From positions 1 through 5,048 of the forward strand of contig JBGTFE010000135.1 in the NCBI GenBank assembly GCA_041747435.1: a stretch of DNA of 5,048 nt, in the 5' to 3' direction. The notes beneath the pieces were generated by a model. The model was not told the DNA's origin and made no database searches. It was given only the letters and a program-made list of their open reading frames with translations. The DNA comes from JBGTFE01 sp041747435. Lineage in GTDB: Bacteria; Acidobacteriota; Blastocatellia; Pyrinomonadales; Pyrinomonadaceae. Shown in pieces: positions 1 through 4,800 of the stretch. The number at the start of each line of letters is the position of its first letter. Position 1 is the stretch's first letter. The translations under genes and the position numbers were made by a program.

Positions 1-2
1 AA

Positions 3-1232
3 AAACGTCTGACGCATCAGATTCACGCCGGCGGAAAAGCGGTTTGGGAATTTCCGTATTCGACGCGAGACTTCGGCTTCAGGCTTTTCCCGATTTCCGG
101 CGGCAATTATTTCCGGCAAATCCCGCATACGCTGATGCGCCACGCCGTGCAGAATTGGCACGAACAAACGGACGAACCGTTTGTTTTATATTTTCACGTT
201 TGGGAATTAGACCCCGAACAACCGCGTATTTCCGCCGCATCGCACTACAACCGCGTTCGCCATTATCGCAAATTGGACAAAATGGAATGGGTTTTAAAGG
301 AATATCTCAAGCGTTACGATTTTGTCGGCGGCGCAGAATTCTTGGGTATTTTGTCAGAACCATCTGCGGTAGCGGATGGTTTAACTCCCGTTTTCGATTC
401 GTCCGTCGGCGTTCTGGATAACCATCTTCAACCGCCCGCTACCGCAGACGGTTCTGACATTACAATCGTCATTCCTTGTTACAACGAAGAAGCGGCGTTA
501 CCTTATTTGGCAAATACTCTGCGAAGCGTCGAAGCAAACCTTTCGGGAAAAGGTTATCAAACCAATCTGATTTTTGTTGACGATCAAAGCAAAGATGAAA
601 CTTTTAATAAATTACACGAACTTTTCGGTGCAAAAGTAAATGTAAAAATCGTGCGGCACGAAAAGAATCAAGGTGTGGCGGCGGGAATTATGACGGGTTT
701 GAAATCTTCCGAAACCGAAATTGTCTGCTCAATGGATTGCGACTGCACTTACGATCCGCACGAACTCGCCAATATGCTGCCGCTTTTGACCGAAGATGTT
801 GATATGGTAACGGCTTCGCCTTATCACGCAAACGGCGGCGTGAGAAATGTTCCCGAATGGCGTTTGTTTTTATCGAAAGGCGCGTCGTTTTTGTATCGTC
901 AGGCATTGGACGCGAAACTTTCGACTTTTACCAGTTGCTTTCGGGTTTATCGCCGTTCTTCGGTCGTGAATTTGCCGCTGGAAGAAAAAGGATTTCTCGG
1001 CGTGGCGGAAATGCTCGGAAGATTAAACTTAAAAGGCGGAAAAATCGTCGAATATCCGGCAGTTTTGGAAGTTCGCTTATTCGGATTTTCCAAAATGAAA
1101 ACCGCACGAACAATTTTCGGACACTTAAAACTGCTGTCCAAACTTTCAAAATTGAGGCTTTTCGGGAAAACCGAAGAAATTAAAACTTCTTTACCAAAAG
1201 AAAAGGAATTAACCGAAAAAGTGAAAATGTAA
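3..1232 (+). CDS. Polysaccharide deacetylase (DUF3473 end) fused to family-2 glycosyltransferase, 5'-partial
   Basis: The frame is open from the window edge, so the start and most of the deacetylase catalytic domain lie upstream; 409 residues are visible. Visible residues 1-115 match the C-terminal part of XrtA/PEP-CTERM-type polysaccharide deacetylases: FPISGGNYFR (29-38), YFHVWELDPEQPR (63-75) and HYRKLD (87-92). Residues 117-152 are a linker encoded by a palindromic repeat. Residues 152-375 form a GT-A glycosyltransferase of the polyprenyl-phosphate (DPM1-like) type, with VIPCYNEE near 156-163, FVDD (191-194), DCDCTYDP with the metal-binding DxD at D245/D247, GFLGVAEMLGR (330-340) and RLFGFSK (358-364). 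No membrane segment follows, so I infer a cytoplasmic or membrane-peripheral glycosyltransferase module. The basic tail is low complexity. Activity is inferred from motifs: transfer of a sugar to a lipid or glycan acceptor, coupled to deacetylation of the glycan. An ATG at 135 lies inside the deacetylase region and is not a credible start. Confidence 0.88.
   Translation, partial: KRLTHQIHAGGKAVWEFPYSTRDFGFRLFPISGGNYFRQIPHTLMRHAVQNWHEQTDEPFVLYFHVWELDPEQPRISAASHYNRVRHYRKLDKMEWVLKEYLKRYDFVGGAEFLGILSEPSAVADGLTPVFDSSVGVLDNHLQPPATADGSDITIVIPCYNEEAALPYLANTLRSVEANLSGKGYQTNLIFVDDQSKDETFNKLHELFGAKVNVKIVRHEKNQGVAAGIMTGLKSSETEIVCSMDCDCTYDPHELANMLPLLTEDVDMVTASPYHANGGVRNVPEWRLFLSKGASFLYRQALDAKLSTFTSCFRVYRRSSVVNLPLEEKGFLGVAEMLGRLNLKGGKIVEYPAVLEVRLFGFSKMKTARTIFGHLKLLSKLSKLRLFGKTEEIKTSLPKEKELTEKVKM
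353..458. repeat. Palindromic element inside the coding region, 30-nt arms
   Basis: Arms at 353-382 and 429-458 are reverse complements with 26 of 30 positions matching; the outer 23 nt (353-375 against 436-458) match at 22. The loop is 46 nt. The whole element is translated in frame and supplies the linker between the deacetylase and glycosyltransferase domains, giving peptides SEPSAVADGL and QPPATADGSD. I recall similar peptides (PPATAGGSD) recurring in unrelated proteins of Acidobacteriota, which suggests a dispersed repeat; that is memory, not a search. The arrangement resembles Rickettsia palindromic elements, which also insert in frame in genes. In RNA it would form a strong hairpin. 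Confidence 0.8.
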
Positions 1233-1279
1233 AAAAAGATTCACCATTTTAAGCCTTTAAACTTTTGCACTTTTAAACT
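1217..1279. repeat. AT-rich imperfect inverted repeat at gene junction
   Basis: The stretch 1217-1238, which includes the last codons and stop of the fusion gene, is imperfectly complementary to 1254-1274. The spacer also carries two near-copies of CTTTTAAACTTT. Low complexity makes chance likely, but the layout parallels the clearer hexamer-rich palindromes later in the window. It could act as a weak transcript hairpin. It is not a convincing intrinsic terminator because no G/C-rich stem precedes a T run. Confidence 0.3.
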
Positions 1280-1289
1280 TTATAAAATT

Positions 1290-2534
1290 ATGACACCAAC
1301 AGCACAACAGGAAAATATAAAATTACCGAACGATCAGGACATTTCAGGCAGAACTTTCGGCGCGGAAGAAATCGCCGCGATTACGGAAGTTCTGCAATCG
1401 GGCGTTTTGATCACGACCAAAGGCAAGTTTGGCAAAATGCTTGAAAAAGAATTTGCCGAAAAACTCGGCGTAAAATACGCTTACGCCTGCAACAGCGGTT
1501 CGGCGGCGGTTCACGTCGCCGTTGCCGCGATAAATCCGAATCCGGGCGACGAAATCGTTACGACTTCGATTACCGATATGGGCGCGTTGACACCGATTAT
1601 TTTTCAAGGCGCGATTCCGGTTTTTGCCGACGTTGACCCGAAAACTTTGAATGTTACGGCGGAAACAATCGAAAAAGTTTTGAGCGAAAAAACCAAAGCG
1701 ATCATCGTTACGCATCTGTTCGGAAATCCGTGTGAAATGGACGCGATTATGAAACTCGCCGATGAAAGAAACATTCCTGTCATCGAAGACACGGCGCAAT
1801 CTTTTCTCGCAACTTGCGACGGCAAATACGCCGGAACAATCGGCAAGATCGGCGCGTTTTCGTTTCAGCAAGGCAAACAGATGACGACCGGCGAAGGCGG
1901 AATCGTCGTAACGAACGACGACGAAATCGCGCGTCGGATGTATCTTTTCATCAACAAGGCTTGGGGCTACGGCGACGCAAATCCCGATCATTATTTTGCA
2001 TCGCTGAATTATCGAATGACCGAACTGCAAGCCGCCGTCGCTTATGAACAGTTGAAAAAATTGGATTATTCGGTTTCACAGCGTCAAAAAATGGCGCAAC
2101 TTTTGGACGAAAAAATCAAAGACATTGACGGCATCGAATCTTATAAACCGGCGGAAAATGCAACGATGACATATTGGAAATTCTGTCTACGCGTTGACGA
2201 TTCAAAAATCGAAGACGGCGCGGTTGGTTTGGCGAAAGCGTTAAAGACTTACGATGTCGCATCTGCACCGCGTTACGTTGTCAAACCGGCTTACAAATGT
2301 ATGGTTTTCCGCGATCAGAACACATTCGGCGATTCGCATTACCCGTTCAATCTCGCGCGTCCCGAAGCGGTTGATTACAACGACGACAATTTTCAAGGCA
2401 CGATCAATGGTCTGCACGACGTTCTCGTTCTGCCGATCAACGAACGATACGCAGAAGAACACATCGAATTTTTAGCCGATTCGATTCGTGAAGCAGTTTC
2501 TTTAACGAGACGCGGAGATGGAGAGACGCGGTGA
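1290..2534 (+). CDS. DegT/DnrJ/EryC1/StrS family PLP-dependent aminotransferase
   Basis: This 414-residue, apparently full-length enzyme would transfer an amino group, usually from glutamate or glutamine, to a keto group on a sugar nucleotide or cyclitol. The family fold shows from GRTFGAEEI (20-28) onward. NSGSAAVH (68-75) is the phosphate-binding turn, VIEDTAQS (164-171) carries the Asp that contacts the PLP ring nitrogen, and FSFQQGKQMTTGEGG (190-204) contains the Schiff-base lysine K196. LNYRMTELQAA (239-249) is the conserved substrate-side segment. The FSFQQ-K-TTGEGG form resembles the StrS/StsC-like branch more than WbpE, so an aminocyclitol or other keto-sugar substrate remains possible. 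The ATG at 1290 has no Shine-Dalgarno sequence; TATAAAAT lies just before it. The last residues (LTRRGDGETR) are encoded by the left arm of the following repeat and are probably not ancestral. The next gene starts 12 nt after the stop. Confidence 0.92.
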   Translation: MTPTAQQENIKLPNDQDISGRTFGAEEIAAITEVLQSGVLITTKGKFGKMLEKEFAEKLGVKYAYACNSGSAAVHVAVAAINPNPGDEIVTTSITDMGALTPIIFQGAIPVFADVDPKTLNVTAETIEKVLSEKTKAIIVTHLFGNPCEMDAIMKLADERNIPVIEDTAQSFLATCDGKYAGTIGKIGAFSFQQGKQMTTGEGGIVVTNDDEIARRMYLFINKAWGYGDANPDHYFASLNYRMTELQAAVAYEQLKKLDYSVSQRQKMAQLLDEKIKDIDGIESYKPAENATMTYWKFCLRVDDSKIEDGAVGLAKALKTYDVASAPRYVVKPAYKCMVFRDQNTFGDSHYPFNLARPEAVDYNDDNFQGTINGLHDVLVLPINERYAEEHIEFLADSIREAVSLTRRGDGETR

Positions 2535-2545
2535 CGCGGAGAGAA
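2505..2545 (+). repeat. Left inverted arm, degenerate CGCGGAGA-type units
   Basis: Three degenerate units of roughly GAGACGCGGAGA follow one another. The arm encodes the last ten or so residues of the aminotransferase, contains its stop codon (2532-2534), and ends with the ribosome binding site of the next gene. Confidence 0.75.
2538..2543 (+). promoter_or_regulatory. Ribosome binding site supplied by the repeat
   Basis: GGAGAG at 2538-2543 places its GGAG core five nucleotides before the ATG at 2547. The Shine-Dalgarno sequence is part of the CGCGGAGA repeat unit, so the element carries its own translation signal. The aminotransferase and acyltransferase genes have no comparable site. Confidence 0.6.
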
Positions 2546-2546
2546 G

Positions 2547-2924
2547 ATGTCGAATATCAGAAGTTATAGAGATTTGCGGGTTTATCAAAATGCTTTTGAA
2601 GCGGCGATGGAAATTTTTGAACTTACAAAATCATTTCCCGCCGAAGAAAAGTTTTCGATGGTTGACCAAATGAGACGTTCTTCCCGTTCTGTCTGTGCAA
2701 ATCTGGCGGAAGCGTGGCGAAAAAGACGTTACCCTAAAAACTTCATAAGCAAATTAAGTGATTCTGAAGGCGAAGCTGAAGAAACAAGAGTTTGGTTAGA
2801 ATTCGCCCTCGGCTCTAAATACATAAACCGGGAAACATTTGAAAAATTAGACGAGAAATACGACTTAATTCTCGGACAGATAGTTAATATGATTAACAAT
2901 TCGGAAAAATGGATAATAAGATGA
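2547..2924 (+). CDS. Four-helix-bundle protein, S23 / 23S rRNA intervening-sequence family
   Basis: This 125-residue protein matches the small four-helix-bundle family in length and pattern: YRDLRVYQNAFEAAMEIFELT (7-27) as helix 1, FPAEEKFSMVDQMRRSSRSV (30-49) leading into helix 2, the NLAEAWRKRR segment (52-61), then SKLSDSEGEAEETRVWLEFA (68-87) as helix 3 and a C-terminal helix (95-120). The relatives I know of form oligomers with a basic surface and may bind nucleic acid; Avd of diversity-generating retroelements is a distant cousin. No enzymatic function is known and none is visible. It has no evident role in sugar biosynthesis and looks like a passenger between two biosynthetic genes. 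The start is fixed by the GGAGAG site. Its stop overlaps the ATG of the dehydrogenase (ATGA at 2921-2924), so the two are probably translationally coupled. Confidence 0.9.
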   Translation: MSNIRSYRDLRVYQNAFEAAMEIFELTKSFPAEEKFSMVDQMRRSSRSVCANLAEAWRKRRYPKNFISKLSDSEGEAEETRVWLEFALGSKYINRETFEKLDEKYDLILGQIVNMINNSEKWIIR

Positions 2925-3961
2925 AAGAAAACACAACAAATCTCCGCGTCTCCGTGTCTCCGCGTCTCCGTTTCGCCTTGGTCGGAACAGGCGGCATTGC
3001 CCAGACTTACGCGCAGGCGTTTCAAACGAGCGATTGCTGTGATCTGGTCGCGGTTGCCGACTTAAACAAAGATTCAGCCAAAGCATTTGCCGAACCGTTC
3101 GGCGCGAAAGCGTTTTCGGATTACAAAACGCTGGCTGAAAATTCGGAATTCGATGCCGTAATTATTTCAACTCCGCCGAATTTGCATCCCGAAATTGCCG
3201 AATATTTTATGAATCGCGGAAAGCACGTTTTGTGCGAAAAACCGCTCTGTCTTTCGGTCGCGGAAGCGCGGGAAATGATCGAAACGGCGGAAAAAACAGG
3301 CGTTGTTTTTACGATGGCGACAAAGTTTCGTTACTGTGAAGATGTCGTCAAAGCGAAAAGCATTCTCGCATCCGGCGTTCTCGGCGAGGTCGTGCAGTTT
3401 GAAAATGCGTTCACGGCAAAAGTTGATATGTCAAAGCGGTGGAATTCAAACAAGGAAATTTCCGGCGGCGGCGTTTTGATTGATAACGGCACGCATTCGG
3501 TTGATATTATCCGGTATTTTTTGGGCGCGATCACCGATGTTTTAGCTTTGGAAACGAGCGGAACGCAGAATTTACAGGTAGATGAAAACGTCAAACTTTT
3601 GGCGAAAACCGAAAACGGTGTTGCCGCAAGCGTTGATCTGACGTGGGGCATCAACAAAGAATTGCCGAATTTTATCAGCATCTACGGCACAAACGGAACT
3701 TTGCACATCGGCTGGCAAGCATCGAAATACAAATTAAATTCATCGCCCGATTGGAATATTTTCGGTAAAGGCTACGACAAAGTTCAGGCTTTCCGTTCAA
3801 AAATCGAAAACTTCGCGGGCGCAATTCGCGGCAAAGAAGAACTTCTGACAAAACCCGAAGACGCGCTTGCGTCCGTCGAGGTCATCGAAGCGGCATATAA
3901 ATCGCTCAATCAAAATCTGTGGCAGAAAGTTATTGAGAAAAGCGAAACTGCCGCGAAATAA
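2921..3961 (+). CDS. Gfo/Idh/MocA family NAD(P)-dependent oxidoreductase
   Basis: The protein has 346 residues from the ATG at 2921. That start overlaps the previous stop as ATGA and has GGA seven nucleotides upstream; an in-frame ATG at 2909 would add four residues. The Rossmann half begins at FALVGTGGIAQ (18-28), with the dinucleotide-binding GxGGxA. STPPNLH (83-89) and CEKPL (105-109, K107) are the family's cofactor and catalytic segment. GGGVLIDNGTHSVDIIRYFLG (182-202) carries D188, H192 and D195 of the C-terminal catalytic motif. Such enzymes oxidise or reduce a hydroxyl of a sugar, sugar nucleotide or cyclitol. Beside an aminotransferase and a WbpD-like acyltransferase, a WbpB/WlbA-like role (making the keto substrate for amination) is the best inference, but the substrate is unknown. 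Residues 7-17 (NLRVSVSPRLR) are encoded by the right repeat arm and extend the usual N-terminus. Confidence 0.9.
   Translation: MKENTTNLRVSVSPRLRFALVGTGGIAQTYAQAFQTSDCCDLVAVADLNKDSAKAFAEPFGAKAFSDYKTLAENSEFDAVIISTPPNLHPEIAEYFMNRGKHVLCEKPLCLSVAEAREMIETAEKTGVVFTMATKFRYCEDVVKAKSILASGVLGEVVQFENAFTAKVDMSKRWNSNKEISGGGVLIDNGTHSVDIIRYFLGAITDVLALETSGTQNLQVDENVKLLAKTENGVAASVDLTWGINKELPNFISIYGTNGTLHIGWQASKYKLNSSPDWNIFGKGYDKVQAFRSKIENFAGAIRGKEELLTKPEDALASVEVIEAAYKSLNQNLWQKVIEKSETAAK
2939..2970 (-). repeat. Right inverted arm, TCTCCGCG-type units inside the dehydrogenase gene
   Basis: The stretch consists of degenerate CTCCGCGT / CTCCGTGT units and is the reverse-complement counterpart of 2505-2545. It is translated as part of the dehydrogenase N-terminus, just before the Rossmann beta-strand, so it is tolerated as a short basic extension. 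Confidence 0.75.
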
Positions 3962-3962
3962 T

Positions 3963-4079
3963 GTTTTAACGCAAAGGCGCAAAGATGCGAAGACGCAAAG
4001 GAAGAATTGGAAAACATACTGAACTTTCTTTGATTTAAAAAACTTTGCGTCTTTGCGCCTTCGCGTCTTTGCCTTAAAT
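3963..4079. repeat. Gene-free hexamer-rich palindrome between dehydrogenase and acyltransferase
   Basis: A left arm of CGCAAAG-type units (about 3963-4002) is imperfectly complementary to a right arm of CTTTGCG-type units (about 4041-4079), with roughly 30 of 37 positions matching and a loop near 38 nt. It fills nearly all of the 122-nt spacer and begins directly after the stop codon at 3959-3961. I find no credible gene inside. It would form a long imperfect RNA hairpin, which might stabilise the upstream message or partly attenuate transcription; there is no T tract, so it is not a classical terminator. The unit differs in sequence from the CGCGGAGA arms but has the same architecture. Confidence 0.75.
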
Positions 4080-4083
4080 AAAA

Positions 4084-4695
4084 ATGATAAGAATTCACCC
4101 GACGGCAATTATCGAAGACGGCGTTAAAATCGGCGAAGGCACGAGCGTTTGGGACAATGTGCATATTCGAACGCGGGCGGAGATCGGCGAAGAGTGCATC
4201 GTCGGCGAAAAAACTTATATCGCGTATGACGTGAAAATCGGCAACCGCGTGAAGATCAACGCGATGGTTTACATCTGCGCGGCGGTCTGCATAGAAGACG
4301 GCGTGATGATTTCCGCCGGAACGATTTTTACAAATGACCGTTTCCCGCGTGCGACTTTTCCCGATTTGAAAACTTTGCGCCCAAGCGAGCCGGACGAACA
4401 CACTCTGCCGACATTAGTAAAAGAAGGCGCGACTATCGGCGCGGGCTGCACAATCGGAAACGATCTCGAAATTGGACGTTGGGCGATGGTCGGAATGGGT
4501 TCGGTTGTCACAAAATCAGTTCCCGACTTTCATCTCGTTTTTGGAAGTCCGGCGCGTTCAATCGGCGCAGTCTGCAAATGCGGACAGCTTTTTCATAAAT
4601 TCGACGATTCGGAACAAAAGGTATTTGAGTGCGTTTGCGGCTTGAGATATGAAATCGAAAATCGTAACGTAAAAGAAATTATTGCTAAAAAATAA
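4084..4695 (+). CDS. Left-handed beta-helix N-acyltransferase, WbpD/WlbB-like
   Basis: The protein has 203 residues. Hexapeptide repeats run through residues 5-75 and resume at 112-146 (for example IEDGVKIGEG, TIGAGCTIGN, EIGRWAMVGMGSVVT), the signature of trimeric acyl-CoA-dependent transferases. The loop IFTNDRFPRA (81-90) is typical of the WbpD/WlbB branch, which N-acetylates the 3-amino group of UDP-2-acetamido-3-amino-glucuronate; N84 falls at the expected active-site position. FGSPARSIG (153-161) closes the helix. The C-terminus carries two CxCG knuckles (C164/C166 and C183/C185), probably one zinc site, seen in a subset of these enzymes. Following a dehydrogenase and an aminotransferase, it would finish an acylamino sugar; donor and sugar are not proven. 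The ATG at 4084 has no Shine-Dalgarno site. An earlier start is not supported because the beta-helix begins at once (IHPTAIIEDG). Confidence 0.9.
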   Translation: MIRIHPTAIIEDGVKIGEGTSVWDNVHIRTRAEIGEECIVGEKTYIAYDVKIGNRVKINAMVYICAAVCIEDGVMISAGTIFTNDRFPRATFPDLKTLRPSEPDEHTLPTLVKEGATIGAGCTIGNDLEIGRWAMVGMGSVVTKSVPDFHLVFGSPARSIGAVCKCGQLFHKFDDSEQKVFECVCGLRYEIENRNVKEIIAKK

Positions 4696-4800
4696 CTAAA
4701 AATGCTAGTCTAATTATGGAAGTTTCCTAGTCTGTTTCTTGCCTAACTTCTTCAAATCTCTTTATCTATCTTTCAAAAAAAACCTTCAAAGGAGAAAATC
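4696..4800 (+). promoter_or_regulatory. Intergenic region with weak promoter and operator-like signals
   Basis: This 105-nt AT-rich spacer separates the glycan genes from a likely new transcription unit. TTGCCT (4739-4744) and TTTATC or TATCTA (4761-4768) are a poor -35/-10 pair with 16-18 nt between them. Upstream, CTAGTCT occurs twice (4705-4711 and 4727-4733), 22 bp apart, around a small palindrome GGAAgtTTCC (4718-4727). No convincing terminator hairpin follows the acyltransferase stop. All of these are weak matches. Confidence 0.25.
4788..4794 (+). promoter_or_regulatory. Strong Shine-Dalgarno site for the last gene
   Basis: AAAGGAG at 4788-4794, six nucleotides before the ATG at 4801, is a near-ideal ribosome binding site. 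It fixes the start of the following partial gene. Confidence 0.75.

Larger units (their letters stand above)
2505..2970 (+). mobile_element. Putative S23-type element: four-helix-bundle gene inside inverted hexamer-rich repeats
   Basis: A single small gene (2547-2924) is bracketed by purine-rich repeats of the CGCGGAGA type: a left arm at 2505-2545 and a pyrimidine-rich right arm at 2939-2970. Aligning left 2507-2534 with the reverse complement of the right arm gives about 23 of 28 matches. The left arm runs into the end of the aminotransferase gene and the right arm into the start of the dehydrogenase gene. The S23 family was first found in intervening sequences of 23S rRNA, where the gene likewise sits in a stem-loop. 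I infer that this is an analogous inserted unit; no target-site duplication or transposase is visible, so mobility is unproven. Confidence 0.5.

Noticed and set aside
44..421. Open frame of 125 codons overlapping the deacetylase region
   Set aside because: It lies in a different frame from clear DUF3473 motifs, and its product is arginine-rich with no domain pattern. It is a shadow of the real gene.
1281..1288. TATAAAAT before the aminotransferase start as a -10 promoter element
   Set aside because: It lies only one nucleotide before the ATG, which would put transcription start inside the coding region, and there is no matching -35. It is better explained by the AT-rich spacer.
1344..2030. 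Long reverse-strand open frame of 228 codons opposite the aminotransferase
   Set aside because: Its product is rich in Arg, Phe and Asn without recognisable motifs, and it mirrors the codon bias of the aminotransferase gene, whose PLP motifs are unmistakable.
2547..2924. Avd-like accessory gene of a diversity-generating retroelement
   Set aside because: The fold family is related, but the window has no reverse transcriptase, no template and variable repeat pair, and no adenine-biased target gene. The sequence fits the general S23 branch better.
2505..2970. Classical insertion sequence with terminal inverted repeats
   Set aside because: There is no transposase gene and no visible target-site duplication, and the arms are degenerate short-unit repeats rather than defined termini.
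3963..4079. CRISPR array
   Set aside because: The repeated units are only 6-8 nt, contiguous and arranged as an inverted pair. There are no spacers of constant length and no cas genes.
3963..4079. Rho-independent terminator after the dehydrogenase
   Set aside because: The stem is long and imperfect with a loop near 38 nt and has no following T tract. The acyltransferase gene belongs to the same pathway and probably the same transcript.
3797..4401. Reverse-strand open frames crossing the CGCAAAG palindrome
   Set aside because: They read peptides such as FASLRLCV from the repeat and then the antisense of the dehydrogenase or acyltransferase genes. Peptides of this kind are a familiar product of translating such repeats, not genes.
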